Assembly (NCBI GenBank): GCA_965602945.1
Contig: CBFDBC010000042.1
Coordinates: 1-20,802, forward strand
Source of the DNA: JAUXEH01 sp965602945
GTDB lineage: Bacteria; Acidobacteriota; Aminicenantia; Aminicenantales; Aminicenantaceae
Direction of reading: 5' to 3'
Length of the DNA: 20,802 nt
Shown here piece by piece: positions 1-7,483 of this stretch. Positions within the stretch are counted from its first letter, which is position 1, and every line of letters begins with the position of its first letter. Made by a program: the position numbers and the translations under genes. The notes beneath the pieces were generated by a model. It was not told where the DNA came from, did not search any database, and saw only the letters and a list, made by a program, of their open reading frames with translations.

Positions 1-113
1 CATCAGCGGGGGGGGAGTCCAGGGCCCTCCCAGCGGATGGTGGGGCTTTCTGTATACGATCTAGCGGGAGCGGCCTTATCCCGGCTTCCCCCTGGAAGCA
101 GCCGCCCTAATCC

Positions 114-142
114 TTGACATCCCGGGGGTTCTGGTATATTTT
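114..142 (+). promoter_or_regulatory. Predicted sigma70-type promoter of the six-gene kinase operon
   Basis: A perfect -35 hexamer TTGACA (114-119) is followed by TATATT (135-140, 15-nt spacer) or the overlapping TATTTT (137-142, 17-nt spacer). Transcription would start near 148, giving a leader of about 75 nt before the kinase start. A strong Shine-Dalgarno-like AAGGAGA (174-180) lies in the leader but about 45 nt upstream of the kinase ATG. Bases 1-113 hold no convincing gene: two frames stay open but show no recognisable coding signal. Confidence 0.6.
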
Positions 143-225
143 TCTAGCGCTGGGTTATTTAACCTGAATACGGAAGGAGACATAGCGGGGATTTCTCTCT
201 CCTGAATCGCTGCATCGTCTTGGCC

Positions 226-1854
226 ATGCGAAAACTCGAAACTATCGGTAAATACAAGATCCTCGACACCCTGGGTCAAGGGGCAATGGGGATCGTATAC
301 AAGGCGCTCGATCCCGACATCGACCGGGAAGTGGCCATCAAGACCATCCGATTCGACATGCTCTCCGACGCCGCGGGCAAAGACGAGATCATGCGGCGGT
401 TCATCCGGGAAGCCCAGGCGGTCGGCAAGCTGGAGCACCCCAGCATCATCACCATCTACGAGGTAGGCAGGGAAGGCGACCTGACCTACATCGTCATGCA
501 GCTGGCAAAAGGAAAGAGCCTGAAGGAGATATTGGATTCGGGCAAGAGCTACAAGCCATCCGAGATCATCCGGCTCATAGAGAAGATGTGTGAGGCCCTG
601 GACTATGCCCACTCCCAGGGTGTCATCCACCGGGACGTCAAGCCGGCCAACATCCTGATCGATGACTCGGGGGATCCGTTTCTGGTGGACTTCGGCGTGG
701 CCCGGCTCGAGATGTCGACCATGACCACGGCCGGTTCCGTCATGGGGACCCCAAGCTACATGTCCCCGGAACAGGTGATGGGTAAGAACGTGGACTCCCG
801 GGCCGATCTCTTCTCCCTGGGCGTGATCCTGTTCGAGCTCTTCACCAACAGGCGGCCGTTCGAGGGTGAACACATCACGACCGTGGTGTATAAAATCGCC
901 CACGAAGACCCTCCCACCCTCTCCCAGGTCAAGAACACGGGGGTCCAGGCGTTCGAGCCGGTCATTCAGAAGGCGTTGGCCAAAGATCCCAAGGACCGTT
1001 ATCAGACCGGCCGGGAACTGGCCGCAGGCTTGACGAAGGCGTCGCGGCCCATCAGCGCTGATGAGACCATGATCTACGATGCCGCGCTGGAGGACGAGGA
1101 GAAACGGCGCAGGACATGGCTGCCTTTTGCGGTGGCGGCTTTCATTCTGGCGGCCGCGGCGGCCGGGATGTTCGTCTTCAAGCCGCACCTGATTCGGACG
1201 CTTTTTTCCTCAAACTCGGATCTCATCTCCGTGCCTCCCCCCCACATACAGTCCTCCGATGTCCTGGATGGAGTGTTGAGCGAGCGGGAAGACCATGAAT
1301 TCGTCGCACCGAAAGCCAAACCCAGGCCGCCGGTCACCAGGAATCGTGCTGACGGGGAGCTCGAGAGGCAGGTTGCGGAGGGGAGGGCCAGTCTTCAGGC
1401 TGGAGACTTTCAGAAAAGCCGGGACCTGATGAATGCCGCCCTTAAGAAAGATCCCAACCACCGGGCTGCGCGGCAGATCCTCGATCAGGCCAATGCGGCG
1501 CTGGCCGCCCTGCGTGATATCCGGGCCCTGGTCGAGCGTCAGCGTTCGGCCGAAGAATCGGAGGACATCTCCCTGCTCAGCGCGTTCGATGCCGGCGCCC
1601 TGCCCAAGAAACAAGCGGAGATCAGGGATCTGTTCAACAACTACGACAATATCCAGTGCCTGATCCCGCCCGAGAGGATCAGTATCCAATTGAGTGGTGA
1701 CACGGCCGCCGTCACATTTTTCAAGATCGTGCAGGCCGTATCCCGCGCAGAAGGCATCCGGAAAGAGGTTTTCAACGGGGAGGTGACCTGGCGGCTGGCC
1801 AAGAGAGGCCAGAGCTGGGTCATCCTAGAACATACGACCAGGAAATTCAATTAA
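226..1854 (+). CDS. Transmembrane Ser/Thr protein kinase (PknB/Hanks type) with periplasmic sensor region
   Basis: Phosphorylates Ser/Thr on unknown substrates; predicted inner-membrane protein with cytoplasmic kinase and periplasmic C-terminus. Numbered from ATG226 (542 aa): glycine loop GQGAMG 17-22, ATP Lys39, catalytic HRD 135-137 followed by KPAN, Mg-binding DFG 155-157, activation-segment GTPSYMSPE 174-182. All key residues are present, so it should be active. One TM helix lies at about 298-319, then a Pro-rich linker, a TPR-like helical stretch (about 380-425) and a C-terminal alpha/beta segment (about 465-540) that resembles an NTF2/SnoaL-like fold by pattern only. TTG220 is an alternative start two codons upstream; neither start has a well-placed ribosome site, although AAGGAGA occurs at 174-180. 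First gene of a six-gene operon. The HRD arginine suggests regulation by activation-loop autophosphorylation. Confidence 0.93.
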   Translation: MRKLETIGKYKILDTLGQGAMGIVYKALDPDIDREVAIKTIRFDMLSDAAGKDEIMRRFIREAQAVGKLEHPSIITIYEVGREGDLTYIVMQLAKGKSLKEILDSGKSYKPSEIIRLIEKMCEALDYAHSQGVIHRDVKPANILIDDSGDPFLVDFGVARLEMSTMTTAGSVMGTPSYMSPEQVMGKNVDSRADLFSLGVILFELFTNRRPFEGEHITTVVYKIAHEDPPTLSQVKNTGVQAFEPVIQKALAKDPKDRYQTGRELAAGLTKASRPISADETMIYDAALEDEEKRRRTWLPFAVAAFILAAAAAGMFVFKPHLIRTLFSSNSDLISVPPPHIQSSDVLDGVLSEREDHEFVAPKAKPRPPVTRNRADGELERQVAEGRASLQAGDFQKSRDLMNAALKKDPNHRAARQILDQANAALAALRDIRALVERQRSAEESEDISLLSAFDAGALPKKQAEIRDLFNNYDNIQCLIPPERISIQLSGDTAAVTFFKIVQAVSRAEGIRKEVFNGEVTWRLAKRGQSWVILEHTTRKFN

Positions 1855-1864
1855 GGATCGTGTC

Positions 1865-3808
1865 ATGGCCTCAGCCAAGCGTTTTTTGATCTTCAGTTCG
1901 ATGTGTCTTGTGTTGGCATGCCTGGCATCCGCCCAGACTCAGGGAAAACTACGGGTGAGTACCGACGGCTCCCGCCTCAAGGCCCAGCCGGATTTCAGCG
2001 CCGAAACCCTCTACCGCCTGAACCTGGGAACGGTACTGACCATCGTTTCTCAGGAGGGCGACTGGTACAGGGTCACCGCCGAGATAGAGGGACAGGCGTA
2101 CACGGGCTATATCCATAAATGGGGAGTGGAGGAGGTCAGTGAGGAGGAACTGGCTCAGGAGAGTCCGGTCGAGATGCGGATCGAACCGAGTCAGGAGGAA
2201 GTGGTTGCGGAGATCGAACAGATCATAGCGCTGAGCCGGCAGCAGGTCGCCCAGAAAAGAGACCTGGAGGAGGTCGTTAAATCCCTGCGGCCCGTGCTCG
2301 CCAAGGCCTTCCGCATCTCCGATTTTTCGATGAGAGGGAAGATAGCGACCGAGATCTTCTATCTGATTGCGGTGGCCCAAGCCAATCTGGGGAATTCGAT
2401 CCAGGCGCTCGCGTCCATGCGGGACATGTTCGAAGTCAACGAACTGTTCGCCAAAGACTACACACGTTACATGGCCATGGACGACACACTCCTCCAGTTG
2501 ATGGAGTTCGCCGAGCTCGAATACAAGGGGCTGATCAGCGAGTATTCCCTGGAGATCCAGACGCGGCCTCCGGATGCAGAGATCTTCATCGACGGCCGGC
2601 AGGAGGGCCGCTCACCCAAGATCATCAAGTCCGAGTCGCCCCAGTTCGAGCTCGAGATCAGGAAGGAGGGCTTCGCCACCATTACCGAGACGATCATGCT
2701 GCCCGAAATCGCGCATGCGAAAGAATACACCCTGGAAAGGATCGGTAAGAACCTGGGGATCGAGTCTACACCGGAAGGCGCGAGGGTTTTCTTGGACGGG
2801 GAGGATACGGGGATGGTCACCGACTGCCTCCTGGAGTATATATCCTACGGGACACACCAGCTGCGCGTCTACAAGGACAACTATGTCGTCTGGGAAAACG
2901 AGATCGTCGTGGAACAGGATGAGGAACTCAACCAGATCATAAGCATCACCCTGACCCCGGGGAAATACGATGTCGTGCGGAGGATCCCCGGGGGTAAAGG
3001 AGGGCAGTTCTCCAAGCCTAGGGACATCGCCTTCGATCCACAGGGCAATTTTTACGTCATTGACGACAGCCGGGTCAAAGTCAGGAAATTCGACGCCGAG
3101 GGAAGGGCCGCGCCCAATTGGGAGGTCGGCGGAAGGGGTGCGCCGGGCCTCAAAACCCTCACAGGGATCGCGGTTGCCGGGGACGGCAGTGTCTTCATAA
3201 CGGATTCCGTAAGGCACAAGGCATACAAATACAACAAGGACGGTCAGTTTCTCCTGGAGGTCGGCGGAGAAGGGGACAGCCCGGAGAAATTCCGCCTCCC
3301 CTTTGCGGTGGCCGTGAACAGCCGGAACGAGGTATATATCGCCGACTACGGAAACCACTGTGTAAAAAAATTCTCCCACATCCTCAAGCCCACCGGCACG
3401 CTCGGCAAGCAGCAGGGCGGAAACAGCGTCCTCAGGGGACCCGTCTCCCTGGCTTTCAACCGGAGCGATGAGCTGTTTGTGCTCGACAGCAACGGGGTGC
3501 ATAAATTTTTCGCCGACGGGCAGCATGCCGCGAGTTGGGGGCGGATCGACCTGAGGGCGAACAGGATGGAGAGCCCCAAGGGGCTTCACGTGGATGCCCA
3601 GGGTTTCATCTTTGTGGCCGACACGGGAAACCACCGTGTCATCAAGTTCGACTCCAACGGGAAATTCCTGATGCAGTGGGGCACGTACGGGAACGGTCTA
3701 GGACAGTTCAACCTGCCCAACGCCCTGGCCGCAGATGGCAGCGGGGAGATCTACGTCGTGGACAAGGAGAACAACCGTCTCCAGCACTTCAAGGTCCCGG
3801 GAGAGTGA
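1865..3808 (+). CDS. Exported SH3 / PEGA / NHL beta-propeller protein
   Basis: Predicted periplasmic protein with no catalytic signature; probably a binding or scaffold partner of the kinase (inference). Residues 1-23 form a signal peptide ending ASA. An SH3b-like domain spans about 28-86 (SRLKAQPDFSAETLYRL..GDWYRV pattern), a helical linker with a possible TPR-like repeat about 105-222, and two PEGA domains 228-291 and 298-363, each with the xxPxxAxxFxDG signature (PPDAEIFIDG, TPEGARVFLDG). From about 375 to the end there are about six NHL/SMP-30-like propeller blades with repeats such as DIAFDPQGNFYVID and VADTGNHRVIKF. PEGA domains are thought to bind cell-surface polymers, and SH3b domains commonly bind peptidoglycan. 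It starts 10 nt after the kinase stop, and its TGA overlaps the next gene's GTG. Confidence 0.88.
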   Translation: MASAKRFLIFSSMCLVLACLASAQTQGKLRVSTDGSRLKAQPDFSAETLYRLNLGTVLTIVSQEGDWYRVTAEIEGQAYTGYIHKWGVEEVSEEELAQESPVEMRIEPSQEEVVAEIEQIIALSRQQVAQKRDLEEVVKSLRPVLAKAFRISDFSMRGKIATEIFYLIAVAQANLGNSIQALASMRDMFEVNELFAKDYTRYMAMDDTLLQLMEFAELEYKGLISEYSLEIQTRPPDAEIFIDGRQEGRSPKIIKSESPQFELEIRKEGFATITETIMLPEIAHAKEYTLERIGKNLGIESTPEGARVFLDGEDTGMVTDCLLEYISYGTHQLRVYKDNYVVWENEIVVEQDEELNQIISITLTPGKYDVVRRIPGGKGGQFSKPRDIAFDPQGNFYVIDDSRVKVRKFDAEGRAAPNWEVGGRGAPGLKTLTGIAVAGDGSVFITDSVRHKAYKYNKDGQFLLEVGGEGDSPEKFRLPFAVAVNSRNEVYIADYGNHCVKKFSHILKPTGTLGKQQGGNSVLRGPVSLAFNRSDELFVLDSNGVHKFFADGQHAASWGRIDLRANRMESPKGLHVDAQGFIFVADTGNHRVIKFDSNGKFLMQWGTYGNGLGQFNLPNALAADGSGEIYVVDKENNRLQHFKVPGE

Positions 3809-4293
3809 ACCTGAGAGGCAAATCCACGGCCTGTTTCCTGTTCATCTGTTTCTGGGTCCTGCCCTGCCTGGCCCTCCAGAACGAAGCCGCCCAAGATTCG
3901 CAGTCCCAGCCCGGACTGTCCTCTCTGAAAAAATCCCTCCTCATCCCCGGCTGGGGGCAACTGGCCGAAAAGCGCTACGTCGAAGGGATCCTGTTCCTCG
4001 GCGCGGAAGTATTCAGCCTCTACCAGATCTTCTACAACAACCACAAGGGAAACACATACTACGGACAATACCGGGATGCGGACAATGTGGAGGATACCGT
4101 CCGCTACCGGGAGCTGACCGAGGACTACGACAAGAAACGGAACATATTCATAATGGCGGCAGTCGGTATTTGGGCGGTGAATTTGCTGGATATTTATGTT
4201 ATTGTAAAAAATAAGGAAAAACAAAAATTAAAACTGCAGCTGCAAAGTGTTGACCATAAAGGCATGGCCGTTACTCTCCATTTTTCTTTTTAG
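3805..4293 (+). CDS. Small DUF5683-like membrane protein
   Basis: Role unknown; 162 aa from GTG3805, chosen because it overlaps the preceding TGA (GTGA) and is followed at once by a signal-type hydrophobic segment (about residues 8-24). A motif SLLIPGWGQL at 44-53 precedes a helix at about 61-79, and a second hydrophobic helix lies at about 113-135. The S-x-x-x-PG-x-GQ plus two-helix arrangement is typical of DUF5683 and related small membrane proteins. The middle (about 80-110) is rich in Tyr and acidic residues. The last 47 nt overlap the next gene in another frame, and this 3' end is locally AT-rich against a GC-rich background. The frame stays open further upstream, but that part is a shadow of the PEGA/NHL gene. 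Confidence 0.8.
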   Translation: MNLRGKSTACFLFICFWVLPCLALQNEAAQDSQSQPGLSSLKKSLLIPGWGQLAEKRYVEGILFLGAEVFSLYQIFYNNHKGNTYYGQYRDADNVEDTVRYRELTEDYDKKRNIFIMAAVGIWAVNLLDIYVIVKNKEKQKLKLQLQSVDHKGMAVTLHFSF

Positions 4294-4981
4294 CCTCCTG
4301 GTCTTCCCGGGATGCCGGGACCGAATCTTCGACAATCCCTTTGATCCCGAAGCCAGCGAAGCCTTGTTCGAAGTCGTTAACACCATCCTGACCCCTGCCG
4401 CGGTCCCCCTGGGACTGACCTGGGACGGTAACACGCTCTGGAATGCCGACGGGTACACGGACATCCTCTACAGCCTGAACCGGTTTAACGGGGCTCTGGT
4501 CAGGTCGCTCGCGTCACCACAAGCGCTGCTGTCCGGCGTCACCTTCGACGGCGAGGATCTGTGGATCTGCAGCGAGGCGGGTGCCACGATCTTCAAGGTC
4601 GGCATCTTGACGGGCGGCATCCAGAAGCGCCTCGATCTTCAGAAGGGTGCCTTCTCGGCCCTTGTGTATGGGAGCGGGGGAGCCCTGTGGATCGCGGATT
4701 CCCTTTCCAACCAGATCCTCCAGGTTGATTCCTCGACCGGTGAGATCCTCTCCTCATTTGCCAACCCGGGCAAGAGGGTGGACGGGATGGCCTACGATGG
4801 CGGATCTCTCTGGCTTTCCGACTCCACGACCCTGACGATCTACCAGGTGTCGCTACAGGGAGGCGTGTTGAAGACGTTCCTGTCTCCGGGGCAAGCGCCG
4901 CGGGGTTTGGCATTTGACGGCATCGATCTGTGGCACGTTGATGCCAACCAGAAGCTGTATCAGCTGCGACTAAAATATTGA
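4247..4981 (+). CDS. Lipoprotein with five tandem beta-propeller-type repeats
   Basis: Predicted lipid-anchored envelope protein of 244 aa with no catalytic residues recognised. A hydrophobic signal ends at a lipobox-like VFPGC with Cys23 as the lipidation site, followed by RDRIFDNPFDPEA. Residues about 53-242 contain five repeats of roughly 38-40 aa with the core G(L/V/M)xxDGxxLW(x)xD, e.g. GLTWDGNTLWNAD, GVTFDGEDLWICS, GMAYDGGSLWLSD, GLAFDGIDLWHVD; the third copy is less regular (ALVYGSGGALWIAD). This suggests a small propeller or part of one. GTG4247 lies inside the 3' end of the previous gene (47-nt overlap); TTG4250 is the next possible start. The stop overlaps the next gene's TTG. Probably a binding partner within the same complex (inference). 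Confidence 0.83.
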   Translation: MLTIKAWPLLSIFLFSLLVFPGCRDRIFDNPFDPEASEALFEVVNTILTPAAVPLGLTWDGNTLWNADGYTDILYSLNRFNGALVRSLASPQALLSGVTFDGEDLWICSEAGATIFKVGILTGGIQKRLDLQKGAFSALVYGSGGALWIADSLSNQILQVDSSTGEILSSFANPGKRVDGMAYDGGSLWLSDSTTLTIYQVSLQGGVLKTFLSPGQAPRGLAFDGIDLWHVDANQKLYQLRLKY

Positions 4982-6822
4982 GAAAGCTCGTGCCGGTCCT
5001 TCTGTCTACTTGGCTGGCTGCCGTCTGCGCTTCCTCTCTCTTCGGCTCCGAGCAGCCGATCCTAGAGCTGCGGGGCGGTTATCTCGCCTACAGCTATGAC
5101 CTCAACCGGATATTCGGCCGGGATGTATCCTTCGAATGGGCCGGGTATACCGTATCCTGTGTCCGACTGAAGATCGATATCAAATCCCGCTCGTTTCAGG
5201 CTCTCGGCCGTGTGACTCTCACTCGGACAGAGATCACGCTTACGGGAGACGAGCTTGTCTTCGATCCCGAGAATAACCGGGGCAGCCTGATCGTCTATGG
5301 GGAGCGCCTCGACAAACAGTATGTCGGCGAAGCGACCGAAACGGAGGCTCCCCTCAGGCCTCCCCAGTTGGACGACCTGACCCTGGCACAGATAAAGCGG
5401 TCGCTGCTGTTCTGCACCTGTCAGAGGATTCAGATCTCCGAAGCATTCGAAGTTTTCGGTTTCGAGGTGACCTTTTATGTGGAAGGGCTGCCTTCGCTGA
5501 GTTTTTCCCGGTTCAAACTCTCGGACGGGCTGGAGCAGAAGGGGAGCGGATTTTCCCTGGACAGGGTATGGTATACCCGTTCGCAGGGCCTGATCGGGAG
5601 GGCTAGCTATAATTACACGGAGAAGGACCTCATCACCAGTTTTACCAGCCTGCATTATGAGGAGCGCTCTTTTTTAAAGGATTATCAGGGGCCTGCGCGG
5701 CAGGCCGACTTTCTGCACTCCACCTCTATGGTTTACAACAGCAGCACGACACTGGGTTTCAACGGGAGCTACAATTCCTCAAGGCTCTGGAACTCGAACC
5801 TATTTGTCAACAAGAGGTGGTCGAACATACTCAGCACCAGCTTTGATTTCGCCTTCAACAAACCTGTCAATTTCAAAGGGGAAGCGTGGTTCGGGGCCCA
5901 GGCCCAGGTGGCAGGGGGCCGGTACGGCGAGCTTTCCCTGGGAGCAAGGTCCGATCTGCAGCATCAGATCGTCGGTAATCTAGCCTATGGTGCCACCCTG
6001 GTCCGTGGTTTGAATCTCCTGCTGAACTCCGATTATTCACGAATCAAGATAGGCGGCAGCGACACGTATTCGGAGATCCTTTCCGGAGCCTTCAGTCTGG
6101 CGCATTCCTCCCGTGTGTTCAACCTCTCGGCCGATTACTACCTCAACCATGACCTCATGGGATCGGAGCTCCTTTCCCGGCCTCAGGTCCGGCTGGGAAT
6201 CAACCCCCTCACTTTCTACGGGGGGCTGCTCACCATTCAGGTCAGCAACATCCTTATCTACAACCAGCTGAAGACCTCCAAGGAACAGGAACAGACCTAC
6301 AGCAATAACACCGCGCTCAACCTGTCGACCCAGCCTCTGGACCTGTCCAAGGGTTTCAGTTTGGATTTTCGTATCTCCGCCGAGCAGTTTGTCGAAAAGC
6401 AGAGGCGCAATTTTACCTCGGCCGGATTCATCCTGAATCTCAGGAAAAAACTGACCCAGGGCGTGTATTTCGAGACCTTTTACAGCACACAGACACGGCG
6501 GCGGTCGCAGAACTGGCTGATCGAGGGGACCTCCAGTCAAGACCTTAGCCTTATCCTCCGGGCCAATCCCCGGCCCTGGCTGAACGGGTGGGTCTCTGTA
6601 TCCTATGATCCCAAGATCAGGCGGTGGCAGCAGACCTTCGCGGACATCTCACTGGGGCTGTTCCGCAACTGGAGATTCCATTCGCTGCTTAACTATGATT
6701 TTCTGCGGAAACGCATGAACAATGTCGACCTGTATCTCATTAGAGATGCCGGTCGATTCCAGCTAAGATTCGTCTGGCGCAGCCTTTCGAAGCAATTTCT
6801 GGTGGAGCTGGTCCCATTATGA
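4978..6822 (+). CDS. LptD/OstA-like outer-membrane beta-barrel protein
   Basis: Predicted outer-membrane barrel of 614 aa. It starts with TTG4978 overlapping the previous stop (TTGA) and has a signal peptide at about 1-24. Residues about 50-115 resemble an OstA/LptA-type beta-jellyroll (..LTRTEITLTGDELVFDPENNRG..), the domain that passes lipopolysaccharide in the Lpt pathway. A short linker contains a CTC cysteine pair, and from about 165 to the end there are many amphipathic strands with alternating aromatic residues. The C-terminal stretch (NWRFHSLLNYDF..NNVDLYLIRDAGRFQLRFVW) follows the pattern of an LptD C-terminus. Family membership is judged by pattern only. It is shorter than classical LptD (about 780 aa), so it may be a specialised paralogue rather than the housekeeping LPS translocon. 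The last base overlaps the next gene (ATGA). Confidence 0.72.
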   Translation: MRKLVPVLLSTWLAAVCASSLFGSEQPILELRGGYLAYSYDLNRIFGRDVSFEWAGYTVSCVRLKIDIKSRSFQALGRVTLTRTEITLTGDELVFDPENNRGSLIVYGERLDKQYVGEATETEAPLRPPQLDDLTLAQIKRSLLFCTCQRIQISEAFEVFGFEVTFYVEGLPSLSFSRFKLSDGLEQKGSGFSLDRVWYTRSQGLIGRASYNYTEKDLITSFTSLHYEERSFLKDYQGPARQADFLHSTSMVYNSSTTLGFNGSYNSSRLWNSNLFVNKRWSNILSTSFDFAFNKPVNFKGEAWFGAQAQVAGGRYGELSLGARSDLQHQIVGNLAYGATLVRGLNLLLNSDYSRIKIGGSDTYSEILSGAFSLAHSSRVFNLSADYYLNHDLMGSELLSRPQVRLGINPLTFYGGLLTIQVSNILIYNQLKTSKEQEQTYSNNTALNLSTQPLDLSKGFSLDFRISAEQFVEKQRRNFTSAGFILNLRKKLTQGVYFETFYSTQTRRRSQNWLIEGTSSQDLSLILRANPRPWLNGWVSVSYDPKIRRWQQTFADISLGLFRNWRFHSLLNYDFLRKRMNNVDLYLIRDAGRFQLRFVWRSLSKQFLVELVPL

Positions 6823-7283
6823 GGCATCGACACCTGCTGATGTGCGGACTCTGCATCATCTGGTGTACGTCGAGCTGCATCTCCTTCAAGGTCGAATCCG
6901 CGCCCGATCCCTCTCTCATTGTGAAGGAGGCAACCTTGTGTCGGGAGATCGATGAGAGCCGGGAGCTCCTGGAGCCGGGCGAGGCCTTTACCGACTTCCG
7001 GGCCGGGAAGGATCCGGTGATCTGCTTCCTTCACCTGCAGGATGTGGCACAAAGAGTCGGATTGAAATGGAAGTGGTATGCTCCTGACAATACACTTTAC
7101 AAGGAGTCGGACGAGGTCGTTGTCAATGAGGATGAAGTCTACCTCGAAGCGGTGACGGCCTATGACATGATCTCTCCGGATTCGCCGGCTGAGGAACAGG
7201 GATCGTGGTCCGTTGCCGTTCTTGCGAATGACGTCCTGTTGGTCCGGTTCAGCTTCAGGGTCATTCCTGAGACACTCCGGTAG
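6819..7283 (+). CDS. Small lipoprotein of unknown function, last gene of the kinase operon
   Basis: Unknown function; 154 aa. ATG6819 overlaps the barrel gene's TGA (ATGA), which supports translational coupling. The N-terminus has two basic residues, a hydrophobic core and a lipobox-like TSSC with Cys20 as the lipidation site. The mature part (about 130 aa) is acidic with predicted beta strands; near the end it contains KWKWYAPDNTLYKESDE and GSWSVAVLANDVLLVRFSFRV. That second pattern recalls the closing strands of small immunoglobulin-like or DUF-type periplasmic lipoproteins, but I cannot assign a family. By position it may be a lipoprotein partner of the upstream barrel, as LptE is for LptD; there is no sequence evidence that it is LptE. 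Confidence 0.75.
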   Translation: MRHRHLLMCGLCIIWCTSSCISFKVESAPDPSLIVKEATLCREIDESRELLEPGEAFTDFRAGKDPVICFLHLQDVAQRVGLKWKWYAPDNTLYKESDEVVVNEDEVYLEAVTAYDMISPDSPAEEQGSWSVAVLANDVLLVRFSFRVIPETLR

Positions 7284-7367
7284 GTGAACTCCCATCCCTC
7301 CTCGCCGAAGACCCAACCACCCACCCTCATGCGGCTCAGACGGATAGGCGTTCACCTTTATTCTTTT
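7282..7367 (+). terminator. Possible factor-independent terminator or mRNA 3' structure after the kinase operon
   Basis: AGGTGAAC (7282-7289, starting inside the stop codon) is exactly complementary to GTTCACCT (7350-7357). The second arm runs directly into a T-rich tract, TTTATTCTTTT. The 60-nt interior is large for a classical terminator, so this may instead be a 3'-end structure. Confidence 0.3.
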
Positions 7368-7417
7368 CACGATACTCTGTGACGGATTTGGAAATGCCTG
7401 CACTCCGGAATCAATGA

Positions 7418-7447
7418 TTGAATTCGCATACGGATTTCCCGTAAAAT
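7418..7447 (+). promoter_or_regulatory. Predicted promoter of the glutamine synthetase-family gene
   Basis: TTGAAT (7418-7423), an 18-nt spacer and TAAAAT (7442-7447) match a sigma70 promoter. The start site would fall near 7454, about 30 nt before the ATG. A GGAG ribosome site (7472-7475) sits 8 nt upstream of ATG7484. Confidence 0.5.
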
Positions 7448-7483
7448 ACCCTTTCTGTATCTTATAAGACTGGAGCCCGTAAA

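Noticed and set aside
1..113. Open frames at the left edge as the end of an upstream gene
   Set aside because: Two frames are open for about 110 nt but this is too short and too GC-biased to judge, and no domain is visible.
76..1188. 370-codon minus-strand frame opposite the kinase
   Set aside because: Mirror of the kinase coding frame, with low-complexity GC-driven sequence and no recognised domain.
3535..3804. Upstream extension of the DUF5683-like frame
   Set aside because: It is a shadow of the NHL repeats; the signal-peptide start at GTG3805 fits the gene boundary.
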